NCBI GenBank assembly: GCA_963989245.1 | Contig: OZ022344.1 | Coordinates: 7,626,610 to 7,690,609 of the forward strand | DNA: 64,000 nt | Source of the DNA: Nansenia antarctica | Taxonomy: Eukaryota; Chordata; Actinopteri; Argentiniformes; Microstomatidae | Reading direction: 5' to 3' | Shown: one piece after another, positions 35,601 to 48,703 of the stretch | Layout of the letters: each line of letters begins with the position of its first letter | Position numbering within the stretch: the stretch's first letter is position 1 | The notes under the pieces: model-generated | The model's input: only the letters and a program-made list of their open reading frames with translations | Databases searched by the model: none | What the model was told of the DNA's origin: nothing | Translations under genes and position numbers: made by a program

Positions 35601-38600
35601 TTCACTGGCTGAGATGGAGGCAACGTTGTGCTTTTTATCACCACTTGGTTGGTGAGTACATCCCAGGTGAGGTCGTTGGTGAGGTGAACCCCCAGGAACT
35701 TGATGCTGTTTACCCTATCCACAGCAGACCCGTTGATGGTGATGGGGTCATGGTCTTGTCAGCGTTGAGAGCAAGGTTATTGGCCTGGCTGTAATGAGCC
35801 AGATGGTCAACCTCACTCCTGTAGGCCGCCTCGTCGCCGTCAGTAATCAGGCCGATCCCTGTCGTGTCGTCGGCGAACTTGTTCACCGTATTGAATTACT
35901 TGGATGTTTCTATTTTTTTCCAGTGAGACATTAATTATTTATAACCCTTTCTACTCATCTTTACCAAGGGAGCCAATACTTGTTGAGGGCACTGTATCCA
36001 TATCTACTTGAACAGCCATTGGAAAGGGGCGGCTGTGGCACAGGAGGTAGAGCTGCCGTCTAATGACCGCAAGGTTGGCAGATCGGCTGTTTGAGCCCCA
36101 GCTGGCCACATGTCCTTGGGCAAGACACTGAACCCCAAATTGCTCCCAGTGAGCGGGCCAGCGCCTTGCATGGTAGCTTGCCGCCATTGGCAAGGCAAGG
36201 CAAGGCAAGTTTATTTGTATAGCACATTTCATACAACAGGGGCAATTCAAAGTGCTTTACATGCATTATTTAAAAAAAAATAAAAAAAATAAAAAAATAC
36301 AATGAATAAAAGCAAATATAAGAAGTAAATAGATAAAACATTTAAAAAGACAATAGTTAATGGAAAAAAGACATTGATAGAAGTGTTTGTGTTTAATCAT
36401 ATCCCTCCATATCCCTCTACATCCCTCTACATCCCTCTACATCCCTCCACATCCTTCTACATCCCTCCACATCCCTCCACATCCCTCTACATCCCTCTAC
36501 ATCCCTCTACATCCCTCCACATCCCTCCACATCCCTCCACATCCCTCTACAACCCTCTACATCCCTCTACATCCCTCTACATCCCTCCACATCCCTCCAC
36601 ATCCCTCTACATCCCTCTACATCCCTCCACATCCCTCTACATCCCTCCACATCCCTCTACATCCTTCTACATCCCTCTACACCCCTCTACATCCCTCCAC
36701 ATCCCTCTACATCCCTCTACATCCCTCTACATCCCTCCACATCCCTTCACATCCCTCTACATCCCTCCACATCTCTCTACATCCCTCCACATCCCTCTAC
36801 ATCCCTCCACATCCCTCCACATCCCTCTACATCCCTCTACACCACTCCATATCCCTCCATATCCCTCCACATCCCTCCACAAGAGGAGCATAAGAAAATA
36901 AAAATTACAATGAATAAAAGCAAATATAAGAAGTAAATAGATAAAACATTTAAAAAGACAATAGTTAATGGAAAAAATACATTGATAGAAGTGTTTGTGT
37001 TTAATCATAACTGGTGCAAAACATGAAGGTTTTTAGCTTAGATTTAAATATTTTAAGGGTTTGGGCCTGTTTGATTTCTTCAGGGAGTTTGTTCCAGGAG
37101 CATGCAGCAGCATGACTGAAAGCTGCTGCACCGTGTTTTGTTTTTACTCTTGGAATTATTAGCTGATTGGTCTCAGCTGACCTTAGGGACCTTGCGGGAA
37201 TATAGGGTGGGAGGAGATCTGATATGTATTTTGGTCCAAGACCATTTTGTGATTTGTATGTAATTAGGAGGATTTTGAATTCAATTCTCTGAGAGACTGG
37301 TAGCCAGTGCAGAGATCTCAGTATTGGTGTAATGTGTTCAAATTTCTTTGTTTTTGTTAGGACCCTAGCAGCGGCGTTTTGGATGAGCTGCAATTTACGA
37401 ACAGCTCCTTTAGATAGGCCTGTTAGTAGACCATTACAATAATCAAGTCTTCTCGAAACAAATGCATGGATGAGTTTTTCAAGGTCTTGCTTGGACATGA
37501 AACCTCTCATTCGTGTTATGTTTTTCAGGTGATAGTAGGCTGATTGAGTTATTGAGTTTATGTGGTTGTTGAAGTTTAGATCGGAGTCTAGAATTACACC
37601 AAGATTTCTGACCTGTTTTTTACTGTGAAGAGAGAGAGAATCAAGTTTTGCACTGACTTTCGATCTTTTGTCAGGTGCACCGAATACAATTATCTCTGTT
37701 TACAATTATCTCTTGTTTAGTTGGAGGAAGTTTTGGTGTATGAATGTGTGTGTGAATGGGTGGATGAGAGGCCGTTGTAAAGCGCTTTGGATAAAGGCGC
37801 TATGTAAGTGCAGTCCATTTACCATTTATTGAAGGTGAGACAAGCCTCTTCCTCCTGGATCGTTAGAGTCAACTCTGAGTTGTGTTGTGTTCCCCCCCCC
37901 AGCCCGCATGGTGGCTGAGGCCGCCCCCACCCTGCTCTCCCCTGCTGGCTCCTCCAGCACCCAGATGGTCCTGCAGGGGGAGGAGCTGCTGCTGGAGTGC
38001 ATCGCTGGTGGAGTGTGAGTATGCTTTCTGTATTTTGGTTTTATTTCTTTTTTTGGAACAGTGTCCTTGAGTCTGAGAAAAGAGCTTAAATAATTAAAAA
38101 AATAAAATCTATTATTATTATTATTATTATTATTAGCCTAAGTGGCTAATGTCTAATGTGCATGTGCAAAACCTGGTAAAATTGGGGCAAAGTCTGCCAT
38201 CTTTACCATAATATTTCTAATAGACGCAAAGTCGGCCATCTTTACCGTAATATTTCTAATAGACGCAATGAGAAATAATCTGATGGGAGTTCTGAATACT
38301 GGGTCTAGGGTTTTCCATGATATGCAATACATTTTCAGGCAGAAAACCTCTAGAATAATTCAAAAAACAAGCTACAATAAAAAAAGAATGCTGTACAGTA
38401 TGCTGTAGAGTTGTGAGGTATTTTCTGCTCTGCTTAGCACCATTTGCTCAATTAAATTGGGGCCCTCAGCCTTAAGAAGTCACAGTAGTCTACTCTTAGA
38501 AAAAAGGGTCCCAAGGGAGTTCTTTGGCAGTCCCTCTGGGAGAACCCTTTGAAGAACACTTTTAGTATGTAGAACTAATTTGTGTAGAACTATGGAAAAC

Positions 38601-41130
38601 GATCTACTTAAAACCTAAATCCCCAAATCCCCAATGTTTATTCATTGTTGCCATGAAGGTTAAAGTCTTTTTTAAAGTGTATTTCCATTTGTTGTGTTCT
38701 TGCAAGATATTTTAAGAACAAGCAAAAGTGGTGGCTGGAGTTCAACATGTTTTCTTTACTTACTCAATCACAGGGTAGGCTACAGGGTACTAACACATCC
38801 TACTCAAGTGCGCCCCTAGAGGACACTCCAATAGTGCACTCAATACAATGCTATTCAAGCAAATGTTTTTCAGGATATAACCCCATATAAAGGTAGTGTC
38901 TGTCGGGTAACTGGTCAAATTGCCCTGTGATGACCATACCGGTGTATGTTTGATTTGTTTTAACCATATTAGTCCAACCCCTTACATCACATGGACCAAA
39001 GACGGAGAGGAACTGTCATTGACGAACAACATGAAGGTGAAGAACTTCAACAAGCTGATACAAATCCCTAAGGCCTCATTTGATGATGTGGGTGAATACC
39101 TCTGCACTGCCACCAACAAGATCGGATATATTGAACACACAATAACTGTCAGAGTCAAAGGTTAGGCTCCTCTTCAGCGTCTTTCCATCACACCAGCATA
39201 CAGAGGAGTATAGGGGGACATACTGTATTCAAGATATTAACTCTCACATAAAATGTATACATTTTATCTTTGACCTGAACTTGACATTTCACTAATTCAT
39301 TCACTATTAGAAGTAATGGCCCGTTTGCTATGAACCATCTGTGCGTAGTTTATTGTAATAATACATTAGACTTATAATAGCGTTTTTCTAGACGCTCAAA
39401 GACGCTTTACAAACTGAAAAGTAATAGTAGTGAGTAGTAATAAAAATGTTAAAATAAATAACTACAAAATATATATATATGTTTTTTGCATAACTGATAT
39501 TGTAGTATGTTTTTATACGTATTTGACAGCGGCTCCCTTCTGGTTGGAGAAGCCCAAGGACCTGGTGCTGTCCCCAGAGGCCAACGGGAAGTTAGTATGC
39601 AGCTCTGACGGCATCCCCCGGCCCACCATACGCTGGTTCATCAACGGAGAACCAATCGAAAGTAAGCACCTACTGCACCTACTGCACCCTACTACTAACT
39701 GTAGGGTGAATTCGGATAATCTGGGACATTGGCTAATGTGGGACACCTGTGTTTATTTTCTGTTCTAACAACATCTACTAGTCAACAGGACTTATACTAT
39801 AGGTTTAGCATGGATGTCATGTGACTGAAATCATGACTAGACTTTTGTTTGAACTAGAAATAAACACACCGAAGCTTAGGTGTCTCACATTACCCAATGT
39901 CCCATTCTTACCTGAATTCACCCTACCTACTGTACACTGTTTTTGGTAGTTCTGTAAAGTACAGTAGCATGATTCATCTTACTTACAACAACAACAGGTA
40001 AACTGTGGCCCCGTATCCACATTTGGATATTGACTTCCGCTGGGTCATAAGTCCCATCCGCTACACATACTACATAGTATGAAAATGGTGTATTGGCGAC
40101 GCACACTACTTAGTATGCTAGTGTGTGGGTTATAGAAGAGTCACAGTACAGCTTTACCATTTAGCAGACACTTTTATCCAAAGCGACTTACAATTAGAGA
40201 TCACAGGGACAGGATCTCCCTGGAGTAACTTAGGGCTAAGTGCCTACTCAAGGGCACACTAGTGGTGGTGTTCCCCAGGTGGGATTTGAACTCATGACCT
40301 GCTGATCACACTGTATTGTCCATCTCCATCTCCTTGCTCCAGCTGCCACTCCGGTCCCTAACAGGCAGGTGTCCGGGGATAACCTGGTCTTCAAGTCAGT
40401 GAACGTTGGGAACACTGCTGTCTACCAGTGCAACGCCTCAAACCAGTACGGCTACCTGCTGGCCAACGCCTTCGTCAACATCCTGCGTAAGAGACCTCAT
40501 TATCCTGGAGAGAAAATAATGTGACACGGTCTGGTGATTTGGGCCACAAGTCGGCAACCAATCGAAATGTTCAGACTTTTATTTTGAAAAACATGGAAAT
40601 ACATTTCAATGTTGTTGAAAATCATGACACAAACTCGCTAGTCAAGCCAAAACACAGCAATGCAATGGATTCGGTGAGTAATCCCCACTGCTACCTGGTT
40701 AACTATAACGTTACTTTACATTGTTAGCATGCAGGCTCACAAAACAAGCTGTGTTGGTTAGATTAGCGAGTGTGTCATTGATTTTCAACAACAAAACATT
40801 ATTGATCGAACCATTTCATGTCTGTCTTCTCGGTGTGTGAACTCTTAACCTAGCAGTTATTGTGGTTTCTCTGTTTGTGTAGATGCAACGCCCCGTATAC
40901 TCGGGCCCAAGAATGAGCTGATCAAGGTCGTAGAGAGCGCCCGCTCCCTCCTGCACTGCCGGTACTTCGGCTCACCTGTACCTGAGATGCGCTGGTGAGG
41001 CCGGGTTCATCAGAATCAGAATTCTTTTATTGACCAAGTGTATTTGCTCATACAGGAAATCTACTTGGTGAGGTTATGATGGTCTTCCCCAAAGGCTGCT
41101 TTTATTAATACCTCATAGGACTATAATAAG

Positions 41131-41195
<65 letters not shown>

Positions 41196-42941
41196 GTGTG
41201 CGTGTGCGTGTGCGTGTGTGTGTGTGTGTGTGTATGCGTGTACTGTATGTGTGTGTGCGCGTGTATGTGCGTGTGTGTGCGTGTGTGTGTCTGGACAGGA
41301 CTAAGTATGGAGTGGGCTCTCTGGATGGGAGCCGCTTCAGAACCCACAGCAACGGAACTCTGGAGATCAGACGGACTCGCATGGACGACCAGGGGACGTA
41401 CGTGTGCATAGTCAGCAACATCGCAGGACGGGACGAAAACCAGGTCAAATTAGAGGTCAAAGGTGAATAATCCCAATAATACTTTTATTACAACATCTGC
41501 AGAGGTGAAGATCTAGGCTTGTGCTGTAGATGGTTTAGTAAGAGATAAGGTAAGATTTTATAGTACATTTTAACCATTTAGCAGACGCTTTTATCCAAAA
41601 CGTCTTACGGTCGCCCTGAGGTAACTTAGGGCTAAGTGCCTTACTCGAGTCAAAGGCACACTAGGTAGTGATGTTCCCAGGTGGGATTTGAACTAATTTG
41701 AACTCACCTTCTGATCACCAGTCCAAGTCACTATCCTCTAAGCCACCACTACCCCCAATAAATGTTTAAAAAGAAAGAAAGAAAGAAAAACAGTGTCTGC
41801 TGTTAGAACACAACACAACAACAAATAACAATTGCACACTTCCCATCATGCAACACAGCACAGTTAGAGAACGAAACAGTACACAGTACAGTCACAATTA
41901 ATAGAGTTACTGGGGTTTGCCTCTGGCTGACTCGCCATTTCGGGCTTTGATGCACAGGGGGACAAAGGAGTTGTTAAAGCGGTTAAGCCTACACCTGGGG
42001 GGTATTCCATCAATGTCGCTAACGGAAAAATCCAGACTTATTTTGGATAAATCCCGCGGGACTTATCAAAATAAACACAGATGGTTTTGATAAATCTTGC
42101 GAAATGTATCATAATAAGCCTGGATTTTTACTTTAGCAACGTTGATTTAATACCCCCCTGGGGACTCTGAAGCGTCTACCTGCTGGAAGGAGCTGTGGTA
42201 TCTACTCTTTCTTTCAGAGCCCACCAAAATCCTTCAACGGCCAAGTAATCTGAGAGTCCTCCGCGGTGCCGACATCCGCTTTGAGTGTAAGGTGAAACAC
42301 GACGTCACCCTCACCTTGACCACCACCTGGATGAAGAACAAACAGTTCCTCATCATAGGCTGGAGGTGAGCCTTCGCACTTAACACAACGTAACCTTTAT
42401 GCCCTATTTGCAATATCAGGTGGTTTTGTCATTGGTTTTTAGTTGTTTTTTTTAACCTTTTTTTTTTTATTCAAAAAACAAATTTATTCAAAGAACATTA
42501 ACCCTAACCCTAACCCACAACTTAAAGGAGATTCATACACAATTACACTCATTGTAAGTTGTATACTGCTATGCTAGTACAAACACAAATATACCATAAA
42601 GAAAGCAGCACATCCGATAATACAGCCTTCATATCACCAATGATTTAACCTTACCGTCGTTGTTTTTCCATATATGATCGTACTCACTTCCTGGTACCTG
42701 GTCACCAGTAATATTTCCTGTTTGTGATCTTCAGGAATTCATTGGATGAATCGTCTCTTGTGATCACCAACGTCAACAGAGGTGACGAGGGCAACTATAC
42801 CTGCATCATAAAGACTGAGATGGATTACAACACTGCCTCTGCCCGCCTTATGGTGATGGGTATGACACAGACACAGACACACACACACATACATACACAC
42901 ATACACACACGCACACGCATGCACGCACGCAGGCATGCAGG

Positions 42942-43011
<70 letters not shown>

Positions 43012-43154
43012 CTCTTCCATCGGACATGTAACCTTAAAACATAAATATTGTGTATTGCAGAAACCACGATATTCATGATATAAATGTATTCTATCCATTT
43101 ATGTTCATCAAATGTAATTATCATAATCAATAATCATCAATCGACTTCTGTTCC

Positions 43155-43229
<75 letters not shown>

Positions 43230-46200
43230 CTCTTCCATCGGACATGTAACCGTAAAACAGAGATATTGTGTATTGCAGAAACCACATTTCATGATATAAA
43301 TGTTCCTCAAATGTAATGTTCATAATCATCAATCGACTTCTGTTCCTCCCAGACCGTCCTGAGCCCCCCACTGACCTGCAGTTATCAGACCCGTTTGAGC
43401 GCAGCGTGAGACTCACCTGGGTCCCGGGAGACAGCAACCACAGCCCCATCAGAGGTAGGAGCCCTGCACGCCTGTCAGTTCACCAAATAACCAACACTCA
43501 AGTTCAGGGGGGATGAGGGGGGATGGCATCCCCCCCTGAAATAAAAACGGTCAAAATCTTCCCCCTTCTAAAACTGCCCATCCCCCCTTTCCATCCCTTA
43601 TGTCATTTTATCAGTGAACGTGGTATTACTGCTATTTCAACATTTAGTTTTGCGCATTTTGAGTCAAATACTGTGGGCGAGGGGGCACGCACACATGCAA
43701 TGACATTTTTACCAAGTCACTGACACTGAAGTCACTGACACGTCACTGACGCTGTGGGGATGCTAAAATTGTCCCCATATGATAAAATCCACCATCCCCC
43801 CTGATTTCCTTTTACAACTTGAGTACTGCAAATAACCAACAACATGGCGCACTGCCGAATGCGTTTCGTTGCCTCTGTACTTGTACTCTGCCAATGACAA
43901 TTATATTCAATCTGAATCTGAATCTGAATCTGAACCTTGGGTCGACCCCAGACCGTTGTTAAAATGCATCGTCGGGTTGTTTTGTTCATTTCTGCATCCT
44001 CTGGCCATAGCATTAGCATAATACAGTATGTATGTGATGAATCATAATCAGTGCCTTCTTCATTGTAGTTGTTGTTTTGTTGTTGTTGTTGTTGTCACAG
44101 AATACCTGGTGCAGTATGATGAAGATGACTGGTTGCCTGGCAAATGGAGAAACTTGTCAAGCTACCCTGGAAACCTCAACTCTGTCATCTTGCAACTGTC
44201 GCCGTTCATCAGCTATGAGTTCCGGGTCACCGCCGTCAACGCCATCGGGGCCAGTCGGCCCAGTCGACCGTCCATGCGCTTCCAGACCAGCGGCGCACGT
44301 GGGTTAGATGTTTGTGGCGTCGATTGACTTGTCTGAGTGCAGTTTCGTCTGATTAATGATGGTGGATATGGGCATTTCATTGCTCATTGCTTTCGTTGTT
44401 CATTTCATTGAATTGTTGTGGGCTGCAGTAATCACTGACATTTACATTAACATTTTTGGCATTTAGTAGACGCCTTTATCCAAAGCGACTTACAACAAAT
44501 GCATTTGTAAGCAAGTTAATCGTCTATCCATCAGTCATCGCAAAGAAAAAGAAATCTATGCTAGGGCCAGGGGCCATTAGCAGTTATAATGCTAGAAGAA
44601 GGAATTAATTGTTTCGGGCTGCAGTGCTCACTGACAGTGGAGGTTGTCATTCTTCCAAATGATAGACTATGATACTCACAATGAAAGTTGTTGTCTTGCT
44701 ACACTCAGCTCCTGATGCCATTCCGAAGAACATCAGGGGAGTCGGCAGCTGGAGAAACAACATGGAGATCAGCTGGGAGGTGATGCACTTTTAAAGCTGT
44801 TATTATGTTCAAGAGATGAATCAGAATCAGAAACAGAAGATGATGAAGAAGAAGAAGAAGAAGAACTTGATTAAGTCTGTTCTAGCAAACTTGCGTCAAA
44901 CATTGAATGACTGTCATGATGTAGAAGAACAATGGTACTCCTGGTCCTGGAGAACTGCAGTGGGTCCAGGTTTTTGTTCCAGCCTAGTGCTTGCACACTG
45001 ATTTAAACTAATCAACTGATTCAGATAAGCTGAATCAGGTGTGTCAGAGCTGAGCTGGGACAAAGGCCCGTAGCACTGGATCAGGGCTGGGCATCACTGA
45101 TGTAGAATGTATGCAAAGCGCATTGAGTCGCGTCTTGTGAGAAATGCGCTATACAAATAAAACTTGATTTGATTTGATTTTATTGTAAACAATTAGCAAA
45201 ACAAATGATCTACGTATACAACAGTCAAAATCAATAGTGATGTTTCTGTGTATACAGTTTGTAACAGTTACATGTACTTTATTTTTTCTTATTTATATAT
45301 ATATACTGTATATATTCCCCAAATCAGAACCAACCACCCTCCCACCACCCCTAAAATAAATAAGTAAATAAGATGTAAGGTGTAGCAAAAAGTGGTCAGA
45401 GAGGATAAATAAATAAACTTGCGTAGTAAATGCAATTAGCTCCAACAAATAGACCGTCGAATGAATAAGAATGAAAAAAAAAAGGGGCGGCTGTGGTTCA
45501 GGAGGTAGAGCTGCCGTCTAATGATCTCAAGGTTGGCAGATCGGCGGTTCAAGCCCCGGCTGGCCACATGTCGAAGTGTCCTTGGGCAAGACACTGAACC
45601 CCAAATTGCTCCCAGTGAGCGGGCCGGCGCCTTGCATGGTAGCTTGCCGCCATTGGTGTGTGAATGGGTGAATGAGAGGCCGTTGTAAAGCGCTTTGGAT
45701 AAAGGCGCTATATATAAGTGCAGTCCATTTACCATTTAATGAATGAATGTCTCGTGTTGTGGAACAGCCGCTGAACAACCGAGAGTGGAACGGGCCCCAC
45801 CTGAAGTACCTGGTGTGGTGGAGGAGGAGAGACTCGCGGGAGGAGTGGAAGAACGGCACCACCAAATGGCTGAGATACTACATCTACGACACCGACACCT
45901 TCACGCCCTACGAGATCAAGGTCCAGGCGACCAACGACTTCGGTCTGGGCCCAGAGTCGGACGTGGTCATCGGCTACTCTGGGGAAGACCGTGAGTACCG
46001 TCACAACCACCTGCCTAAAACAGAAGAGAGACCCGTTTTTAGTGATCAGCACTAAAGTGATCCATGTACCTATGGAAACGCAAAACATGGCTGAAATAAT
46101 CAACATGACAAACACCAGCACTTAACACTTTTTAACACCCTTTTTTCCTCGGTCTTCCCTGTGTCTCCCAGGTCCACTTGACGCCCCCACCAATCTGCGG

Positions 46201-46484
46201 GTGACCAAGATAGAGAGCACCAAGGCGAACGTGCACTGGGACCCCGTGCCCCGCAGCTCCCTCATGGGGGAACTGAAGGAATACAAGGTCAGATGACTGG
46301 GAACCGTAGGGGCGTCTGGGGTGGCTGTCTGGGGGGGGAAATGGCCTACTAATTATTCAGAATCAGAATCAGATTTTTTAATATATATTTATATTTATTG
46401 TTATTATTATATGTATATATATATATAATTATATACATATTATTATTTCTTCATTTCTTTATTATTATTATTATTATTATTATT

Positions 46485-46526
<42 letters not shown>

Positions 46527-48361
46527 TTATCACAATCATAATTATTTTTATTGCCAAGTATATTCGCACATACAGGAAATTGACTTGGTGTGGTACAGGA
46601 AACCACACCGAGTCAACAGGAAATTGACTTGGTTTGTTTGTGATAATGCATTTCATTATCTGGTACTTGTACTCTGACAATGACAATAAAGTTGAGTCTA
46701 ATGGCATGCTGCATTCTGCGTCCTCTCCTCCTCCCAGGTGTACTTCTGGAGAGACAGCAGCCAGCTGAGGTGGCTGAGCGTCAGCCGGGCGATGAAGTCG
46801 AAGGCCTTCCCGGCCTCGGGCCCTCGTCTCTCCGGCGTCCTGCCAGGCCTCTTCCCCTTCAGCAACTACAGGATGTACATAGTGGTGGCCAACAACCGCT
46901 ACGAAGGCCCCGCCAGTAACACCATCCAGTTCTCGACACCAGAGGGAGGTAAGGGGAACGGCAGCAAGGTGATGTGTCAATAATTAGCTGAGGTAAATGG
47001 ATCTGCCGACCTTGCGATCAGTAGACACCACGAGCTCTACCTCCTGCGTCACAGCTCACGTCACTCATTTCCTGACAAGGGTGGTGAGAAAAAAAAAACT
47101 GGATGTTTTTGAGTTCAGGTCACATGAACAGGACAACATCCTGCCTGCATGGCCCTAATGACATTTCTCCCCCCGCCAAAAAAATAATTTCCTGTCAGTT
47201 GTGTTTCTGTAGCCAAGTGAAACCACAATGTTTACTGCCAAACGTGTACTTTTTGTCCGCTGATCTACTGTCTGTCTGTCTGTCTGTCTGTTTGCTTGCT
47301 TGCCTGCCTGCCTGCCTGCCTGTCTATCTGTCTGTCTCTCTGTCTGTCTGTCTGTCTGCCTGTTGGTCTCTCTGTGTGCCTCCCTGCCTGCCCGCTCGCC
47401 TGTCCGCCCGCCCGCCCGCCCACCCGTCTGCCTGTCTGTCTGTCTGCCTGTCTGTCTGTCTGTATGTCTGTCTGTCCGTCCGTCCGTAGTTCCTTCTGCT
47501 CCCAGATCCTTCAGAATCCAGCAGAGACATCTGGAAACCATCTATGTGGAATGGGACACGCCTGCAGAGCCCAACGGCATCATCACTGGATACAAACTCA
47601 AATACCAGACAGGTACAGTACAGACTTACACCTCAGACAGGTGAGCTAAATGACCCCAGAGTACATTAGTCACCTGTAAGTCACCTGTAAGTCACCTGTC
47701 TATAAACTCACACATCCTTATGGCTCACTGAGGTGTGTACTCAACATGTGTCATTTTTTAGTGTACCTTTTTTGTAATGTTTTTAATTTTTTTTGCACAT
47801 TGCACATACCTCTTTTTGATATAGCCTCTATTTATACGTCTGTACATACCATACTGTACATAGCTTCATTAACTGTATATATACCTATCTACATTAGTCA
47901 CCTGTCTCGAAACTCAGACATCCTTATCCTTATCCTTAGGGACTACGGATGACAAATTCGCCTTCTGGCTAAATCTGGCGTATTTACATTTTTAATGTTC
48001 ATTAATAGGCATTGTCCCTTTACAAATAAACCAAACTAAACTAAACAATGACTCAGTGAGGTATGTACTCTCTCTCTCTCCGTAGTCAATGCAACCCGGG
48101 GAGAGGAGCTGCGTGTGGAGGAATTCCCCCCAAACGTGACTAGTTTTGCTATCCGGCGATATGACCGCTACACTCGCTACAGATTCTCCCTGGCGGCGCT
48201 AACTAAGCTGGGGATAGGGGAGTGGTACACAGAGGAGTCACCTCATTATACCACTGAAGGTGAGACACCGTGGGACAACAAGAGCCATGGAAAGCCCATG
48301 TCTAGCATATTTCATTGTGCTATTAATCATGAAGATACAGAGTGCTTTGTAATCAAGTGTG

Positions 48362-48395
<34 letters not shown>

Positions 48396-48425
48396 TGTGT
48401 GTGTGTGTGTGTGTCTGTGTGTGTG

Positions 48426-48458
<33 letters not shown>

Positions 48459-48564
48459 CTGTGTCTGTGTCTGTGTCTGTGCCTGTGTCTGTGTCTGTGT
48501 CTGTGTCTGTGTCTGTGTCTGTGTGTGTGTGTGTGTGTGTGTGCGTGCGCGCGTGCGTGTTTCT

Positions 48565-48601
<37 letters not shown>

Positions 48602-48662
48602 TGTCTGTGTCTGTGTATGTGTATGTGTGTGTGTGTCTGTGTCTGTGTCTGTGTCTGTGTCT

Positions 48663-48703
<41 letters not shown>

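Larger units (their letters stand above)
36027..37825 (+). repeat. SINE family A split by a Rex-like LINE insertion
   Basis: The head and middle occupy 36027-36187 (ending gcttgccgccattgg) and the tail 37736-37825 (tgtatgaatgtgtgtgtgaa ... gataaaggcgctatgtaagt). Joined, they match the intact family A copies across the break, so one SINE was interrupted by the LINE lying between. Confidence 0.85.

Noticed and set aside
36400..36885. CRISPR-like appearance of regularly spaced short repeats
   Set aside because: Units are contiguous with no unique spacers, in a vertebrate LINE; it is a minisatellite. The same applies to 48896-50100 and 21280-22150.
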